In this document: piece after piece, positions 17,772-27,353 of the stretch | How the letters are laid out: every line of letters begins with the position of its first letter | Position numbering within the stretch: the stretch's first letter is position 1 | DNA from: Priestia megaterium | GTDB lineage: Bacteria > Bacillota > Bacilli > Bacillales > Bacillaceae_H | DNA length: 64,000 nt | Assembly (NCBI RefSeq): GCF_009497655.1 | Contig: NZ_CP023317.1 | Location: 2,757,501 to 2,821,500, forward strand | Direction: 5' to 3' | The notes under the pieces: model-generated | Databases searched by the model: none | Told to the model about the DNA's origin: nothing | What the model saw: the letters and a program-made list of their open reading frames with translations, nothing else | Program-made: the position numbers and the translations under genes

Positions 17772-18308
17772 ATGAAAGTAGCATTAGTACGTCATTACAA
17801 AGTAAACAAAGGGCTTCCAGAAAACCACCGTTTATCCACCGATGAACTAGTGGCTTGGTTTCAGGAATATGATGAATCAGATATTACGTATGGGGAGACT
17901 GATTTAAATAATATTGAATGGAAACGCTGTTTTTCAAGCGATATGCCGCGAGCACACAAAACGGCAAAGCATATTTATAAACAAGAGATCACTCTCCTTC
18001 CGGAACTTAGAGAAATACCTATGCCTATTATTCCAGTAAAATTCAAACTTCCTTTTATTCTCTGGGCATTACTGTTTCGCATGTCCGGACTCATCAACAA
18101 ACAAGCTCGTAAAGATATGGCTGAGACTAAGAGAAAAGTAGCAGCAGTGCTAGATCGCGCTATTTCCGAGTCAGAAGATGATTTGCTGATTGTCAGCCAC
18201 GGAGGCATTATGAAGTTTATGCGTAAAGAACTTATAAAACGCGGCTTTAAAGGGCCTCGGTTTGATATTGCTGTTAACGGAAAGCTTTATCTTTTTGAAA
18301 AGCAATAG
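17772..18308 (+). CDS. histidine phosphatase (phosphoglycerate-mutase-like) family protein
   Basis: The 178-residue protein has the catalytic N-terminal histidine in LVRHYKV (RHG motif changed to RHY), a middle CFSSDMPRAHKTA segment with the conserved Ser-Asp-x-x-Arg-Ala, the acid-donor region ELREIPMP, and the second histidine in LIVSHGGIMKF. All four catalytic elements of the branch are present, so it is probably an active phosphatase on an unknown small substrate or protein. AAGGAG lies ten bases upstream of the ATG. A 20-codon ORF precedes it closely. Confidence 0.85.
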   Translation: MKVALVRHYKVNKGLPENHRLSTDELVAWFQEYDESDITYGETDLNNIEWKRCFSSDMPRAHKTAKHIYKQEITLLPELREIPMPIIPVKFKLPFILWALLFRMSGLINKQARKDMAETKRKVAAVLDRAISESEDDLLIVSHGGIMKFMRKELIKRGFKGPRFDIAVNGKLYLFEKQ

Positions 18309-18323
18309 AATGAAGCTTATTAG

Positions 18324-18357
18324 AAAAAGTCGCAGAGACTACTCTCTGCGACTTTTT
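18324..18357. terminator. bidirectional intrinsic terminator
   Basis: A 14-bp stem, AAAAAGTCGCAGAG / CTCTGCGACTTTTT, with a 6-base loop lies between the convergent phosphatase and antiporter genes. Confidence 0.9.
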
Positions 18358-20389
18358 AATAACCATTTTCTTCAATTGTTAATGCTTCACGCAAAGCGAT
18401 ATCTTTTCGGATATTATGAGCGATTTCACGCGTGATTTCTCCTTTTTCATAAAGTTCTTGCACCGTTTCCCGCTCGGTATGAAACGCTTTATAACATAAA
18501 TCTCTCGTTGCTTTTTTACGTTTGCCTGAATTATACTCCGTACTCTCTTTTCTAAGTCTTGCCATGGATCTATGGTATTCACTAATGATAGCAAGTGAAA
18601 TCATTCGATTTTCTTCGTTCATGTTTTCTTTAATGACCTTTATCGCTTCTTCAATCATTTGAATACGTACTTTGTTCACTTTACTTCTTCTGCGCAGGCT
18701 TTGTTTTCTTAAAGCCTGCTTATTCGGTGAAAAAATTCGGACTAGTAATAGCAAAACTTTTTTAAACCTCATCCAGCTCACCAATAATTTGTACCTTACA
18801 CGATTGGTTACAGCCATTTCAAGCTTGTGCGTATGTTCCAAACAAATATACGCTGTCTCACGGTCTATTTTTTCCTCTTTTAATAGCTTTTCCACCAATT
18901 TCCCCTTGGCCTGAAGAGCCAGCAATCGAATTTCTTCTTCATACTGTTTGTTTTCAGAGGCTTCTAAAGGATGCGTTTTAACAATGATGTTATTAATCGT
19001 TGTATTATACGTTGAAATTAACGAAAGCGCTGCTCCACGATTTTCCTCGGTCATTTCTCTTTTTAACCGCTGAATAGCAGCTTTGTGCACTTTAATGCGT
19101 GCTTTAACCTCTTTTGTATTGCGCTCAGGCTTCTTCGGCGCCTTTTCTGTTTTCGCAATAACAGGTAAAAGAATGCTTGCCGCAACTAAGGTTAACAATA
19201 TAACGCCTGCTGCTAGAAAAATAATCAGAGAGCGTTCCGGGAAATCACTGCCGTTATCAAGCGTATAAGGAATCGAAAACGCTCCGGCTAACGTAACAGC
19301 TCCTCGTACACCTGAAACCGTAATAATACCAATAGACCGAGGCTCAGGTTTTAGATGCTTGTTGTTTTTGTAATACCAGCCTACTGACCATGATACCATC
19401 ACCCAAATAAATCGTAGTACAAGCAAAAAGACAGTAATAATCAAAATATAAAGAAGCACTTGTCCATTATTAAAGTTTGGATCTTGAATAATTGCTTTCG
19501 CCACTTTTGGTATTTGCAGACCAAGCAGCACAAAAACCAAGCCATTTAACAAATATAAAATCACCGTCCAAGTACTTTTTGATACCACTTTAAGCTGCTG
19601 GTTAGGTGATTCCTCTCGGTCGCGCTCAATCGCATGCACAATGCCGCCTGCTACAACTGCCAAGATTCCCGATAAATGAAAGTGTTCAGCAATGTAGAAG
19701 ACAACAAATGGAGTTAGAATTTGTATTAACATATGAATCGTAATATCTTCCATTCCTAAACGTCGAACAAGTACACGCAGTCTGATAATCAGAAAAGCGA
19801 TAAATGCTCCTACAAACAAACCGCCCAACGCTACCCAAAGGAACTGAAATGTAGCATCTACGATTGAAAAAACGCCCGTTACGGTAGCAGCTACTGCTAC
19901 TTGAAACGCTACAAGACCAGAGGCATCATTCATCAGTCCTTCCCCTTCAAGCAAATGCATAATTCGCTTAGGCAGCTTTACTCGGCTCGCCATAGCTCCA
20001 ACTGCCACTACATCTGTTGGGGACAAAATAGCGGCTAGTGCAAATGCCGCCGGTAACGGAATGGAAGGGATAAGCCAATTGATTAGATATCCCCCTACTG
20101 CCACCGTTACAAAAACCAGTCCCAGCGCTAGTAATAAAATAGGTGTACGAAGCTTCCAAAGAGCAGCTCTTGACACGTTTTTCCCATCATTAAATAATAG
20201 CGGGGCAATAAATAAAATAAAAAATAATTCAGGTTCCAAATGGACATCTCCGCCAAATGGCAATATAGCAAGCCCTGCTCCCAAAGCTATTTGAACTAAC
20301 GGAACAGGAATAAATGGCACAAAATGATTAATGATATTAGATAGACCAATCAAAGCCAATAAGACTAATATCGTCAGAAAAAATTCCAT
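18356..20389 (-). CDS. nhaK: CPA1-family Na+/H+ antiporter (NhaK-like)
   Basis: The 677-residue protein has about 12 N-terminal transmembrane segments. The CPA1 core includes FALAAILSPTDVVAVGAM (the ND/TD-type ion-site helix), EGLMNDASGLVAFQ (paired Asn-Asp site) and ISVSGVRGAVTLAGAFSIP-type helix 10-11. A cytoplasmic region of about 270 residues after residue 410 is rich in Lys and Glu and coiled-coil-like. Length and layout match B. subtilis NhaK (YvgP), which exchanges Na+, K+, Li+ or Rb+ for protons. The gene is monocistronic. Confidence 0.85.
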   Translation of the reverse strand: MEFFLTILVLLALIGLSNIINHFVPFIPVPLVQIALGAGLAILPFGGDVHLEPELFFILFIAPLLFNDGKNVSRAALWKLRTPILLLALGLVFVTVAVGGYLINWLIPSIPLPAAFALAAILSPTDVVAVGAMASRVKLPKRIMHLLEGEGLMNDASGLVAFQVAVAATVTGVFSIVDATFQFLWVALGGLFVGAFIAFLIIRLRVLVRRLGMEDITIHMLIQILTPFVVFYIAEHFHLSGILAVVAGGIVHAIERDREESPNQQLKVVSKSTWTVILYLLNGLVFVLLGLQIPKVAKAIIQDPNFNNGQVLLYILIITVFLLVLRFIWVMVSWSVGWYYKNNKHLKPEPRSIGIITVSGVRGAVTLAGAFSIPYTLDNGSDFPERSLIIFLAAGVILLTLVAASILLPVIAKTEKAPKKPERNTKEVKARIKVHKAAIQRLKREMTEENRGAALSLISTYNTTINNIIVKTHPLEASENKQYEEEIRLLALQAKGKLVEKLLKEEKIDRETAYICLEHTHKLEMAVTNRVRYKLLVSWMRFKKVLLLLVRIFSPNKQALRKQSLRRRSKVNKVRIQMIEEAIKVIKENMNEENRMISLAIISEYHRSMARLRKESTEYNSGKRKKATRDLCYKAFHTERETVQELYEKGEITREIAHNIRKDIALREALTIEENGY

Positions 20390-20658
20390 AAAAACAATCG
20401 ACTCCTACTTCTATTTACATCTCTTTAAAGGTATCACGTTGTCTCTTTTCGTTCATTTTATAATGTTTAGTTTACGCTTTTTCTGCCAAAAAATGTTGCG
20501 GGTTATTAAAAAGTGTTCTTTCTTTTCGATAAGTTTATTTCTACGGAGATTAAGGGAACAGTATACATGATATTCTTTATTTACCATATAAATCAGCTCA
20601 TCAAACTTTTATAAAGGAGGTGTTCCCTTATCCGTTTCAACGGGGTAAGGAGATAAAT

Positions 20659-21972
20659 TTGGAAACAGTAAATGTCATCTTATTCATCGTATTAATCATA
20701 TTAACAGCCTTTTTTGTTGCAACGGAATTTGCCGTCATTAGGGTACGGTCGACTAGAATCGATCAGTTAATTGAAGAAGGAAACCGGAACGCTTTAGCAG
20801 CAAAAAAAGTAGTATCAAATTTAGATGGTTATCTTTCAGCCACACAGCTGGGCATTACGGTTACCGCATTGGGTCTAGGCTGGATAGGTGAACCTACTGT
20901 AGGTCATTTATTAGAGCCGCTTATTGACATGCTGCCTTTTGCTACATCACTTTCGCATGTCATATCTTTTGTTCTTGCTTTTTCGATTGTCACATTTTTA
21001 AATGTGGTAGCTGGAGAACTTGCGCCCAAAACGGTGGCGATTCAAAAAGCCGAACAAGTGACGCTGTTATTTTCCCGTCCTCTTATTCTTTTTTCTAAGT
21101 TACTTTATCCGTTTATTTGGCTTTTAAACCACTCAGCAAGAGGCGTTGTCGGATTATTCGGCCTGAAGCCAGCTTCTGAAAATGAAGTAGCTCATAGTGA
21201 AGAAGAACTTAGAATTATTTTATCTGAAAGCTATCAGAGCGGTGAAATTAATCAATCGGAATTTAAGTTCATGAATAATATCTTTGAATTTGATAATCGT
21301 ACGGCTAAAGAAATCATGGTGCCTCGTACAGAAATTGTTAGCGTATCAGCAGATGAAACGATAGAAGAATTCTTAAAAATGGCTAGAGTAGAGCAATATA
21401 CTCGCTATCCAGTAGTTATAGATGGAAACAAAGATCAAGTGGTGGGATTAGTTAATATTAAAGAAATATTAGCGGATTACATAAAAGAAGATGATATCAA
21501 ACCACGTCCCGTGCAAACGTATATGAAACCCATCATTCAAGTCATTGATTCCATCGCCATTTACGACTTATTGCTTAAAATTCAAAGGGACAGAATTCAC
21601 ATGGCCATCTTAATAGACGAGTATGGAGGAACAACGGGGCTTGTAACGGTTGAAGACATTTTAGAAGAAATTGTTGGAGAAATTCGTGATGAATTTGATG
21701 ATGATGAAATACCGGACGTACACAAAATTAATGAAAATCACTACGTACTAGATGCGAAGGTGTTGATTGAAGAAGTAAATGATTTACTCGGAACAACTAT
21801 TGAACAAGAAGACGTTGATACCATTGGCGGCTGGATGCTGACCGAAAAGTTTGATCTTGCTAAAGGTGATAGCATCAAAAACGAAGGTTTTTCATTTAAA
21901 GTCATTGATATTGAACATCACCATATTAAACGAATCGAAATAACAAAGGAAAAAAGTACGGATCCCAGCTGA
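20659..21972 (+). CDS. CNNM/CorC-type transporter (DUF21-CBS-CorC_HlyC), MpfA/YrkA-like
   Basis: I chose the TTG at 20659 because AAGGAG (20647-20652) is well placed; a GTG at 20620 overlaps another AAAGGAGGTG and would put a polar tail before the first helix. The 437-residue product has an N-terminal DUF21 membrane domain of about 190 residues, a CBS pair (EIMVPRTEIVSVSADETIEEF; YMKPIIQVIDSIAIYDLL) and a C-terminal CorC_HlyC domain (GGWMLTEKFDLAKGDSI). Bacterial relatives such as MpfA and YrkA are linked to Mg2+ efflux. It used to be called haemolysin-like. It is transcribed alone; the gap from the divergent nhaK gene is about 270 bp. Confidence 0.85.
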   Translation: METVNVILFIVLIILTAFFVATEFAVIRVRSTRIDQLIEEGNRNALAAKKVVSNLDGYLSATQLGITVTALGLGWIGEPTVGHLLEPLIDMLPFATSLSHVISFVLAFSIVTFLNVVAGELAPKTVAIQKAEQVTLLFSRPLILFSKLLYPFIWLLNHSARGVVGLFGLKPASENEVAHSEEELRIILSESYQSGEINQSEFKFMNNIFEFDNRTAKEIMVPRTEIVSVSADETIEEFLKMARVEQYTRYPVVIDGNKDQVVGLVNIKEILADYIKEDDIKPRPVQTYMKPIIQVIDSIAIYDLLLKIQRDRIHMAILIDEYGGTTGLVTVEDILEEIVGEIRDEFDDDEIPDVHKINENHYVLDAKVLIEEVNDLLGTTIEQEDVDTIGGWMLTEKFDLAKGDSIKNEGFSFKVIDIEHHHIKRIEITKEKSTDPS

Positions 21973-21989
21973 TTATCCGTACTTTTTTT
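21950..21989. terminator. bidirectional intrinsic terminator
   Basis: The stem AAAAAAGTACGGAT / ATCCGTACTTTTTT spans the stop codons of both convergent genes. Confidence 0.85.
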
Positions 21990-22419
21990 GATGCTCTTTT
22001 TTCATTTGCAAGTACTCTTTATTCTCTCGTACCTCTTTCCATTTTTCCATAAAAATTGATGCCGATTCTGCTTTTTGTTCATCAATTTGCCGTTCGTTAC
22101 GCTCGCCGTCTTTGTTGTATTTCTTTCCGCCTTTGTAGTTCGCGTAGCGCCTCGATCGCGTGTATCCCATTTGGAGAAATTTCCGGGCCATGTCCATTCC
22201 AACAAAATCGCTTTTTTCTTTGTAGGTTAAAAAAAGCTGATAGATGGCGTCGGCGGATTCCTCAGCAATGTCAGGTGTACGAAAACGCCAGTGAGGAAGA
22301 ATTTCACTTTTATATGGCTCAACAAGGAGAACTCCTTGTTCTCCTTTTCCTACTCTATACTTTTCAGGATGTTTTCTAAAATCGATATGTTCAAAGTCAA
22401 GTGAATAATCAAATGCCAC
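21973..22419 (-). CDS. DUF4385 family protein
   Basis: This 148-residue soluble protein has the features of DUF4385: an N-terminal FDYSLDFEHIDFRKHPEKYR, the central PHWRFRTPDIA and the basic ARKFLQMGYTRSRRYANYKGG segment. The C-terminal third is strongly charged and helical. No function is known for the family. The gene is alone and convergent with the CNNM gene. Confidence 0.8.
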   Translation of the reverse strand: MAFDYSLDFEHIDFRKHPEKYRVGKGEQGVLLVEPYKSEILPHWRFRTPDIAEESADAIYQLFLTYKEKSDFVGMDMARKFLQMGYTRSRRYANYKGGKKYNKDGERNERQIDEQKAESASIFMEKWKEVRENKEYLQMKKEHQKKYG

Positions 22420-22592
22420 GGCTCTTCCCTCCTTTTTGATCTCTACCCTTTACAAATGAATGATAAAACTTTTCTTAAAGAAGTTTTTCACATGCAGGTG
22501 AGGGTAATAATAGGTGGATAAGTATGGTTAACTTTTTTCTTCATACTAAAAGAAGTCCGAACTTATTAAATCATGATATGGGAGATTTCGTT

Positions 22593-23912
22593 ATGTCAAT
22601 AAAGCTACAGCAAAATCGAATAAAAGCTAATTTTTGGATTACTCCTTCTATGTACGGAATTGTTGCTTTTGTTTTAGCCACTATTAGTACATTTTTAGAT
22701 CGATATTTGACAGCTCACAAACAGTGGTTAAAGTTAGTTCCTTCCGTGTTTCTAACGGATAAAGAGCTTGCTCATACTATTTTAAGTTCAGTATCAAATT
22801 CCTTATTAACGATGACGACAATTACGTTTTCTTCTGTGTTAGTGGTACTGACTACGTTTGTAGGTCAGTTTTCTCCTAGAACGATTCAGAACTTTAATAC
22901 AGATGCCAAAACTCAGCGCGTGCTTGGCACTTTTATCGGTGGATACGTATACGTGCTTGTAGTGCTCATTCAAGTTCGCAGCAACCAAGTCAGCAATACT
23001 TTTATTGTTCCTTCATTAGCCATCGTGGTAGCATTCATTTGCTTAGGGATGTTTGTGTTTTTGATTCACCACGTCATCAACTGGATTAAAGTCGGAAATT
23101 TAATTTCAAACATTGCCAAAAAAACGATGCTTACCATTGAAGAGAGACGGCTAGAACAACAAAAGCACCCCGAATCAAAGAATGAAATACAGGTTGATTT
23201 TGATAGTGAAAACACACTGCAAATTAAAAGTAACAGACAAGGATATATTCAATATATCGAACTCAACCATTTAACAGCACTAGCATCTAAATTAAATGTC
23301 ATTGTTAAACTCGAAAAAGCACCCGGAGAGTATGTAGAAGCAGACACACCGTTATTAACTGTAATCACTCACAATCAATCGTTAGAACGTGAAAAATTTC
23401 TTCATTGCTTGTTTATTACAAATGACCAAGAATCAATCCAAGACGTAAAATTAGGTATTCAAAAACTAAGTGAAATTGCATTAAGAGCTATTTCACCAGC
23501 TATTAATGACCCTGAAACAGCTATTAACTGCATTGAACAGCTCACGCAAGTGTTTATCAAACTCGGACAAAGCTATTCTTCCTCTCCTTATTATTGCGAT
23601 GAAGAAGGACGTATTCGAGTGCTGCTAGAAAAACCTTCTTTTACGGATTATTTGTACAAAGCGTTCTATCAAATTCGCCATTATGGAAAAGAAGATGTTT
23701 CCGTGATGTCTGCTGTCATTAAGGCATTAACTGTAATCGCTGAAACAAATCGCTCTGCCATCAAAAACGACGTGTGGGTTTTTTCTTCCTATATCGTAGA
23801 AGGACTGCAAAAGGAAGAGTGGCTTAAAATGGACAAAGAGTTTCTTAATCAGCTTCTCAAAAACCTTGCAAAAGCTTGTGAAAAAAAATGCGAGTCTATG
23901 TTGATAGAATAA
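22593..23912 (+). CDS. DUF2254 predicted membrane protein
   Basis: From the ATG at 22593 (GGGAG eight bases upstream) the product has 439 residues; an in-frame ATG at 22524 with AGGTGG upstream would add 23. I prefer the shorter form because family members open with a polar stretch and then FWxxP, here NFWITPSMYGIVAF. Four N-terminal transmembrane helices are followed by a long cytoplasmic part that contains the conserved LSEIALRAISPAINDPETA signature. The family is of unknown function and is proposed to be channel-like. Confidence 0.8.
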   Translation: MSIKLQQNRIKANFWITPSMYGIVAFVLATISTFLDRYLTAHKQWLKLVPSVFLTDKELAHTILSSVSNSLLTMTTITFSSVLVVLTTFVGQFSPRTIQNFNTDAKTQRVLGTFIGGYVYVLVVLIQVRSNQVSNTFIVPSLAIVVAFICLGMFVFLIHHVINWIKVGNLISNIAKKTMLTIEERRLEQQKHPESKNEIQVDFDSENTLQIKSNRQGYIQYIELNHLTALASKLNVIVKLEKAPGEYVEADTPLLTVITHNQSLEREKFLHCLFITNDQESIQDVKLGIQKLSEIALRAISPAINDPETAINCIEQLTQVFIKLGQSYSSSPYYCDEEGRIRVLLEKPSFTDYLYKAFYQIRHYGKEDVSVMSAVIKALTVIAETNRSAIKNDVWVFSSYIVEGLQKEEWLKMDKEFLNQLLKNLAKACEKKCESMLIE

Positions 23913-23917
23913 AAACC

Positions 23918-23951
23918 AAAAAACGCCGCTCATCAACTGAGCGGCGTTTTC
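23918..23951. terminator. intrinsic terminator
   Basis: A 13-bp stem, AAAACGCCGCTCA / TGAGCGGCGTTTT, with a 5-base loop lies directly after the DUF2254 gene and before the pseudogene on the other strand. Confidence 0.9.
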
Positions 23952-24452
23952 TTACGATATAAAGTGCTCTATCTCTTCTCTCTTTTTCACTATTATAAGT
24001 TTATCGTTATATGACGTACGAAGGATATGCAAAATTTCAGGTTTACTTTGCTTTTTGAAATCTGAATTCCACTGAAACATTTTAATAAAAATAGAAAACG
24101 TGGGTGCATAATTCGCTTTTTCGATTTTAGCTTTTTGCAGAACATACCTTTTGATAATCAACCATATTCTTTTTAGGTAATGGGTGTCGAGAAAAATAAT
24201 AAGGTCAGCTTCATTAAAGCTTTCATTCACCCACGTATAGTGTACGCCTTCTATGATTCATCCTTGTGAAGCTGCAATATGATGTAAACACTTTTTTCTA
24301 TCCGCTTCACTTCTTCTTTTATCTCCTTCATGTGTTCGTTCCCACATAATATTATCAAGTTCGTAGTGAGGAACTTCTAATCTATGGGATAACAAACGGG
24401 CTAGAGTCGTTTTTCCACTTCCAACGGATCCAACGATATGTATTTTTTTACA
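23952..24452 (-). pseudogene. broken P-loop kinase-like gene (FlaR type)
   Basis: The minus frame from about 24452 encodes KKIHIVGSVGSGKTTLARLL (Walker A GSVGSGKT), then HYELDNIMWER and IAASQG, hits a TGA where relatives have Trp, and continues in the same frame as IIEGVHYTWVNESF to the stop at 23952. This is the same family as the intact gene at 11963-12475 (compare IIDGNYS with IIEGVHY). At the 5' end the natural start also looks damaged: ATG is followed by TAAAAAAATA, so one extra T throws the ATG out of frame. Two independent lesions make a decayed gene more likely than a sequence error. Confidence 0.75.
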
Positions 24453-24601
24453 TGAAGCGCTTTGAATACTTCATCTCCTCCTACTTCAAACCTGTTCTTT
24501 TACACATATTGTATCATTCAAGTTCTTTTTCTCTAATGCAAACCAAAACGTTTTATGCTAGTATTTTATGGTACTTGACTGACAAAAGGAGTGAAAACAC
24601 A

Positions 24602-24898
24602 GTGCCTAAAACCCTTTTTGGAAAACTTACGCTGTTTTGGATTGGACTATTTTTATTAATTACAGGTCTATTTTTTTATTATAAATATACAAACCAAGGG
24701 TTTACAGCTGCAGATTTATTCTTTCGCGCCTCTCCTCCTTTAGCTACTATTGGCTTTCTTTTAAGCGCAGCCGGACTATATGAAGAACGAGGAAAAAACA
24801 AGCTAATTCCTCTCGTTGTACTCACCATTAGTTTTATCATGCTCTGCCAAGCAGGCTATCACTTTATCCATATGCATACTCCACCGCCGCGTCCCTGA
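24602..24898 (+). CDS. small two- to three-helix membrane protein
   Basis: GTG at 24602 is preceded by AAAGGAGTG at eight to nine bases. The longer frame from 24452 would cross the pseudogene's 5' end and has no ribosome site. The 98-residue product has hydrophobic helices near residues 8-27, 42-58 and 68-85 and ends in HMHTPPPRP. The function is unknown. A strong terminator follows. Confidence 0.6.
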   Translation: MPKTLFGKLTLFWIGLFLLITGLFFYYKYTNQGFTAADLFFRASPPLATIGFLLSAAGLYEERGKNKLIPLVVLTISFIMLCQAGYHFIHMHTPPPRP

Positions 24899-24921
24899 CT
24901 TTGTCTCATTCTCATTTATAA

Positions 24922-24960
24922 AAAAGCTCTTCGTTTAGTATATTAAACGAAGAGCTTTAT
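24922..24960. terminator. bidirectional intrinsic terminator
   Basis: The 15-bp stem AAAGCTCTTCGTTTA / TAAACGAAGAGCTTT is flanked by A and T runs. It serves the small membrane protein gene and the nik-type operon. Confidence 0.9.
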
Positions 24961-24963
24961 TTT

Positions 24964-25734
24964 CTATTCAAATAAATGCACAAGCTTTTTTGTATAGGGA
25001 TGCCTGTTTTTATCAAATAGCTTTGCACGGTCAAATTGATCGATAACCTCGCCTTGCTGCATAACCATCATGCGACTGCTCATAAATTTTACTGCTGCTA
25101 AATCATGCGAAATGAAAAGATAAGACAGCTGAAAAGTCTCCTGCAAATCTTTTAATAAATTTAAAATCTTTGCTTGTACCGTAACATCAAGGCTCGCTGT
25201 TGGTTCGTCTAACAGTATCAGAGACGGACCTACACTAATGGCACGCGCAATCGCTACACGCTGAAGCTGTCCTCCGCTGAGTTCATGAGGATAACTCAGG
25301 GCATATTCCGAGCTGAGTCCGACTTTTTCTAACAAATAAAAAGCGATTTCTTTTTCATTTCTGCTCACATGAGATAAAAATGAAGGAACGGTTCGCTGCT
25401 GTCGCAAAGGCTCGAGCAAAGAATCGATGATTTTCACTTTCGGATTAAAAGAAGCCGCGGGATTTTGAAAGACAACTTGCAGGCCCAAACGAGCTTGCTG
25501 CAGTTTTTTCCCTTTTAACCGGTGAAGAGGTTTCTCTGCAAACCATACTTCTCCCTGCTGAATCTCTATTAACCTTAGCACGCTTTTGACAAGCGTACTT
25601 TTTCCGCTTCCACTTTCTCCGACAATGCCTACACATTCTCCTTTATCGATATGCAAGGAAACATTATTTAGCGCTTTAACGTCTTTGTACTGTTTCACAA
25701 GCTGCGTGACGCGTAATATACTTTTTTCTTTCAT
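24964..25734 (-). CDS. nikE: ABC importer ATPase, NikE/OppF-like
   Basis: This 256-residue ATPase carries Walker A GESGSGKST, signature LSGGQLQRVAIARA, Walker B ILLDEPTASLD and the H-loop ISHDL. The C-terminal extension (RHPYTKKLVHLFE) is the oligopeptide/nickel importer type. It is the last gene of a five-gene operon, 9 bp after the previous ATPase gene. It powers import together with its partner encoded at 25744-26541. Confidence 0.85.
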   Translation of the reverse strand: MKEKSILRVTQLVKQYKDVKALNNVSLHIDKGECVGIVGESGSGKSTLVKSVLRLIEIQQGEVWFAEKPLHRLKGKKLQQARLGLQVVFQNPAASFNPKVKIIDSLLEPLRQQRTVPSFLSHVSRNEKEIAFYLLEKVGLSSEYALSYPHELSGGQLQRVAIARAISVGPSLILLDEPTASLDVTVQAKILNLLKDLQETFQLSYLFISHDLAAVKFMSSRMMVMQQGEVIDQFDRAKLFDKNRHPYTKKLVHLFE

Positions 25735-25743
25735 ATCTCACTC

Positions 25744-26541
25744 CTATATCAACACTTTTTTCTGCGTATCTAACAATCGGTCAGGCGTTTTCCGTAAAGA
25801 AGGAATGGCGTTAAACAGTTTTTTTGTGTAAAAATGACGCGGAGTGTGAAGCAGAGATTCGATACTGTTTTCTTCCACGATTTCTCCTGCTAGCATAATG
25901 GCTGCGCGGTCCGCATATTTCCGCACATGACGCAAATCATGAGTAATAAACAGAATAGCACAGCCTGCTTCTTCTTTCAGCTTATACAGCAGCTGAAGAA
26001 CTTCAGCTGCTGCCACGCTATCTAAAGCCGTAGTTGGTTCATCTGCGATAATCAAGGCAGGCTTCATCACCAGCGCTAAAGCAATCGCTGCTCGCTGAAG
26101 CTGTCCTCCGCTCAGCTGAGAAGCATAGCTTTTATACACGCGTTCATTAGGTAAATTCACCGCTTTTAAAACCTGAAAAATGGCGGCTTTCCTGTCTTTT
26201 TTAGACAGTTCACTATGTGTACGAACCGTTTCCTCAAACTGCTTTCCAATTGTTAAAAAAGGCGTAAAAGCGCTTCGATAATCTTGAAAGATATACGAAA
26301 TATCTTTTCCAAGGATAGGCGCCTCTCCTTTCTGCTTAAAGATAATAGATCCTCCTTTAAGCGTTACATCTGAAGGCAGCAGTCCTCCTATCGAAGCAGC
26401 AGTGATGCTTTTCCCGCTTCCGCTTTCTCCAATGAGCGCCATCCACTGTCCTTGCTCGATTGTAAAAGAAACGTCTTTTATGATTTGTTTTGTTTTATTA
26501 TGAATGGCTAGATGCTTTACTTCTAAAACGATGACGATCAC
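25744..26541 (-). CDS. nikD: ABC importer ATPase, NikD/OppD-like
   Basis: The 265-residue ATPase has Walker A GESGSGKSI, signature LSGGQLQRAAIALA, Walker B LIIADEPTTALD and ITHDL. The C-terminal TPRHFYTKKLFNAIPSL is typical of the NikD/DppD half. The start given is a GTG that overlaps AAGAGGTG, so the real start may lie a few codons downstream at a non-ATG codon. It lies 5 bp downstream of the permease gene. Confidence 0.85.
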   Translation of the reverse strand: MIVIVLEVKHLAIHNKTKQIIKDVSFTIEQGQWMALIGESGSGKSITAASIGGLLPSDVTLKGGSIIFKQKGEAPILGKDISYIFQDYRSAFTPFLTIGKQFEETVRTHSELSKKDRKAAIFQVLKAVNLPNERVYKSYASQLSGGQLQRAAIALALVMKPALIIADEPTTALDSVAAAEVLQLLYKLKEEAGCAILFITHDLRHVRKYADRAAIMLAGEIVEENSIESLLHTPRHFYTKKLFNAIPSLRKTPDRLLDTQKKVLI

Positions 26542-26546
26542 CTCTT

Positions 26547-27353
26547 TTATCGATTAACTTGATATTTTCCTCGAATATATTCACCTAAAGCTGTAAACGT
26601 CAGCACAAATAAAATAATGGTCACACCTGGTATCAACATTAGCTGCGGAGCATTGTAAAAGTAAGCCCTGCCTTCATTTAGCATCGTTCCCCATTCCGGA
26701 GTAGGCGGCTGAGTCCCTAGTCCAATATAGGATAATGAGGCCATCATTAAAATGATTTTCCCTATATCCAGCGTAGCAAGAACAAGAATATGTCCCCCGA
26801 CGTGAGGAAGAAAGTGGCGAAAGATTAAAGGTAGTGTTCCCACTCCGTTTAATTTAGCGATCAGCACATATTCTTTTGACTTTTCTTGAAGCACAATACT
26901 CCGCACTACCCTTGCATAACTAACCCACTTTACAATAACCATCGCAGCAATTAAGTTCAATAATCCAGGCCCTAACAGTCCGCTTAAGACAATGGCTGCA
27001 ATATAATCAGGAAAAGCTAAAAAAGCATCTACAATTCTCATTAAAAAGCGATCTATCTTTCCTCCAATATACCCTGCAACTAAACCAACCGGGACTCCAA
27101 TCAAAAGAGAGAGCACTAAGACAAGAAAACTAGTTCCAATTGTAGTCTGAGCTCCAGCTATGATTCGTGAAAAAAGATCTCTGCCTAAGTGATCAGTCCC
27201 TAGCCAGTGATCACTGTTGGCTTTTTGAAGCCGGTCTTGCATATTGACTTGTGTGGGGTCCATTGGTATTAGCTGACTTCCAAACAGACAAAATAAAATA
27301 AGCACAATACCACACATGCTTATTACTACAAAAAGAAGCTGCGGCTTTTTCAC
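26547..27353 (-). CDS. nikC: ABC importer permease, NikC/DppC-like
   Basis: This 268-residue permease has six transmembrane helices and the binding-protein-dependent permease (EAA-like) loop near residues 180-200 (AKLNGVGTLPLIFRHFLPH). The N-terminal GTDHLGRDLFSRIIAGAQTT and SYIGLGTQPPTPEWGTML motifs are typical of NikC/DppC. Its start overlaps the NikB stop by four bases. It forms the transmembrane channel with the NikB-like partner. Confidence 0.85.
   Translation of the reverse strand: MKKPQLLFVVISMCGIVLILFCLFGSQLIPMDPTQVNMQDRLQKANSDHWLGTDHLGRDLFSRIIAGAQTTIGTSFLVLVLSLLIGVPVGLVAGYIGGKIDRFLMRIVDAFLAFPDYIAAIVLSGLLGPGLLNLIAAMVIVKWVSYARVVRSIVLQEKSKEYVLIAKLNGVGTLPLIFRHFLPHVGGHILVLATLDIGKIILMMASLSYIGLGTQPPTPEWGTMLNEGRAYFYNAPQLMLIPGVTIILFVLTFTALGEYIRGKYQVNR

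Noticed and set aside
20611-20622. AAAGGAGGTG as ribosome site for a GTG at 20620
   Set aside because: The GTG lies inside the site, and TTG 20659 has its own well-spaced AAGGAG and starts at the first membrane helix.
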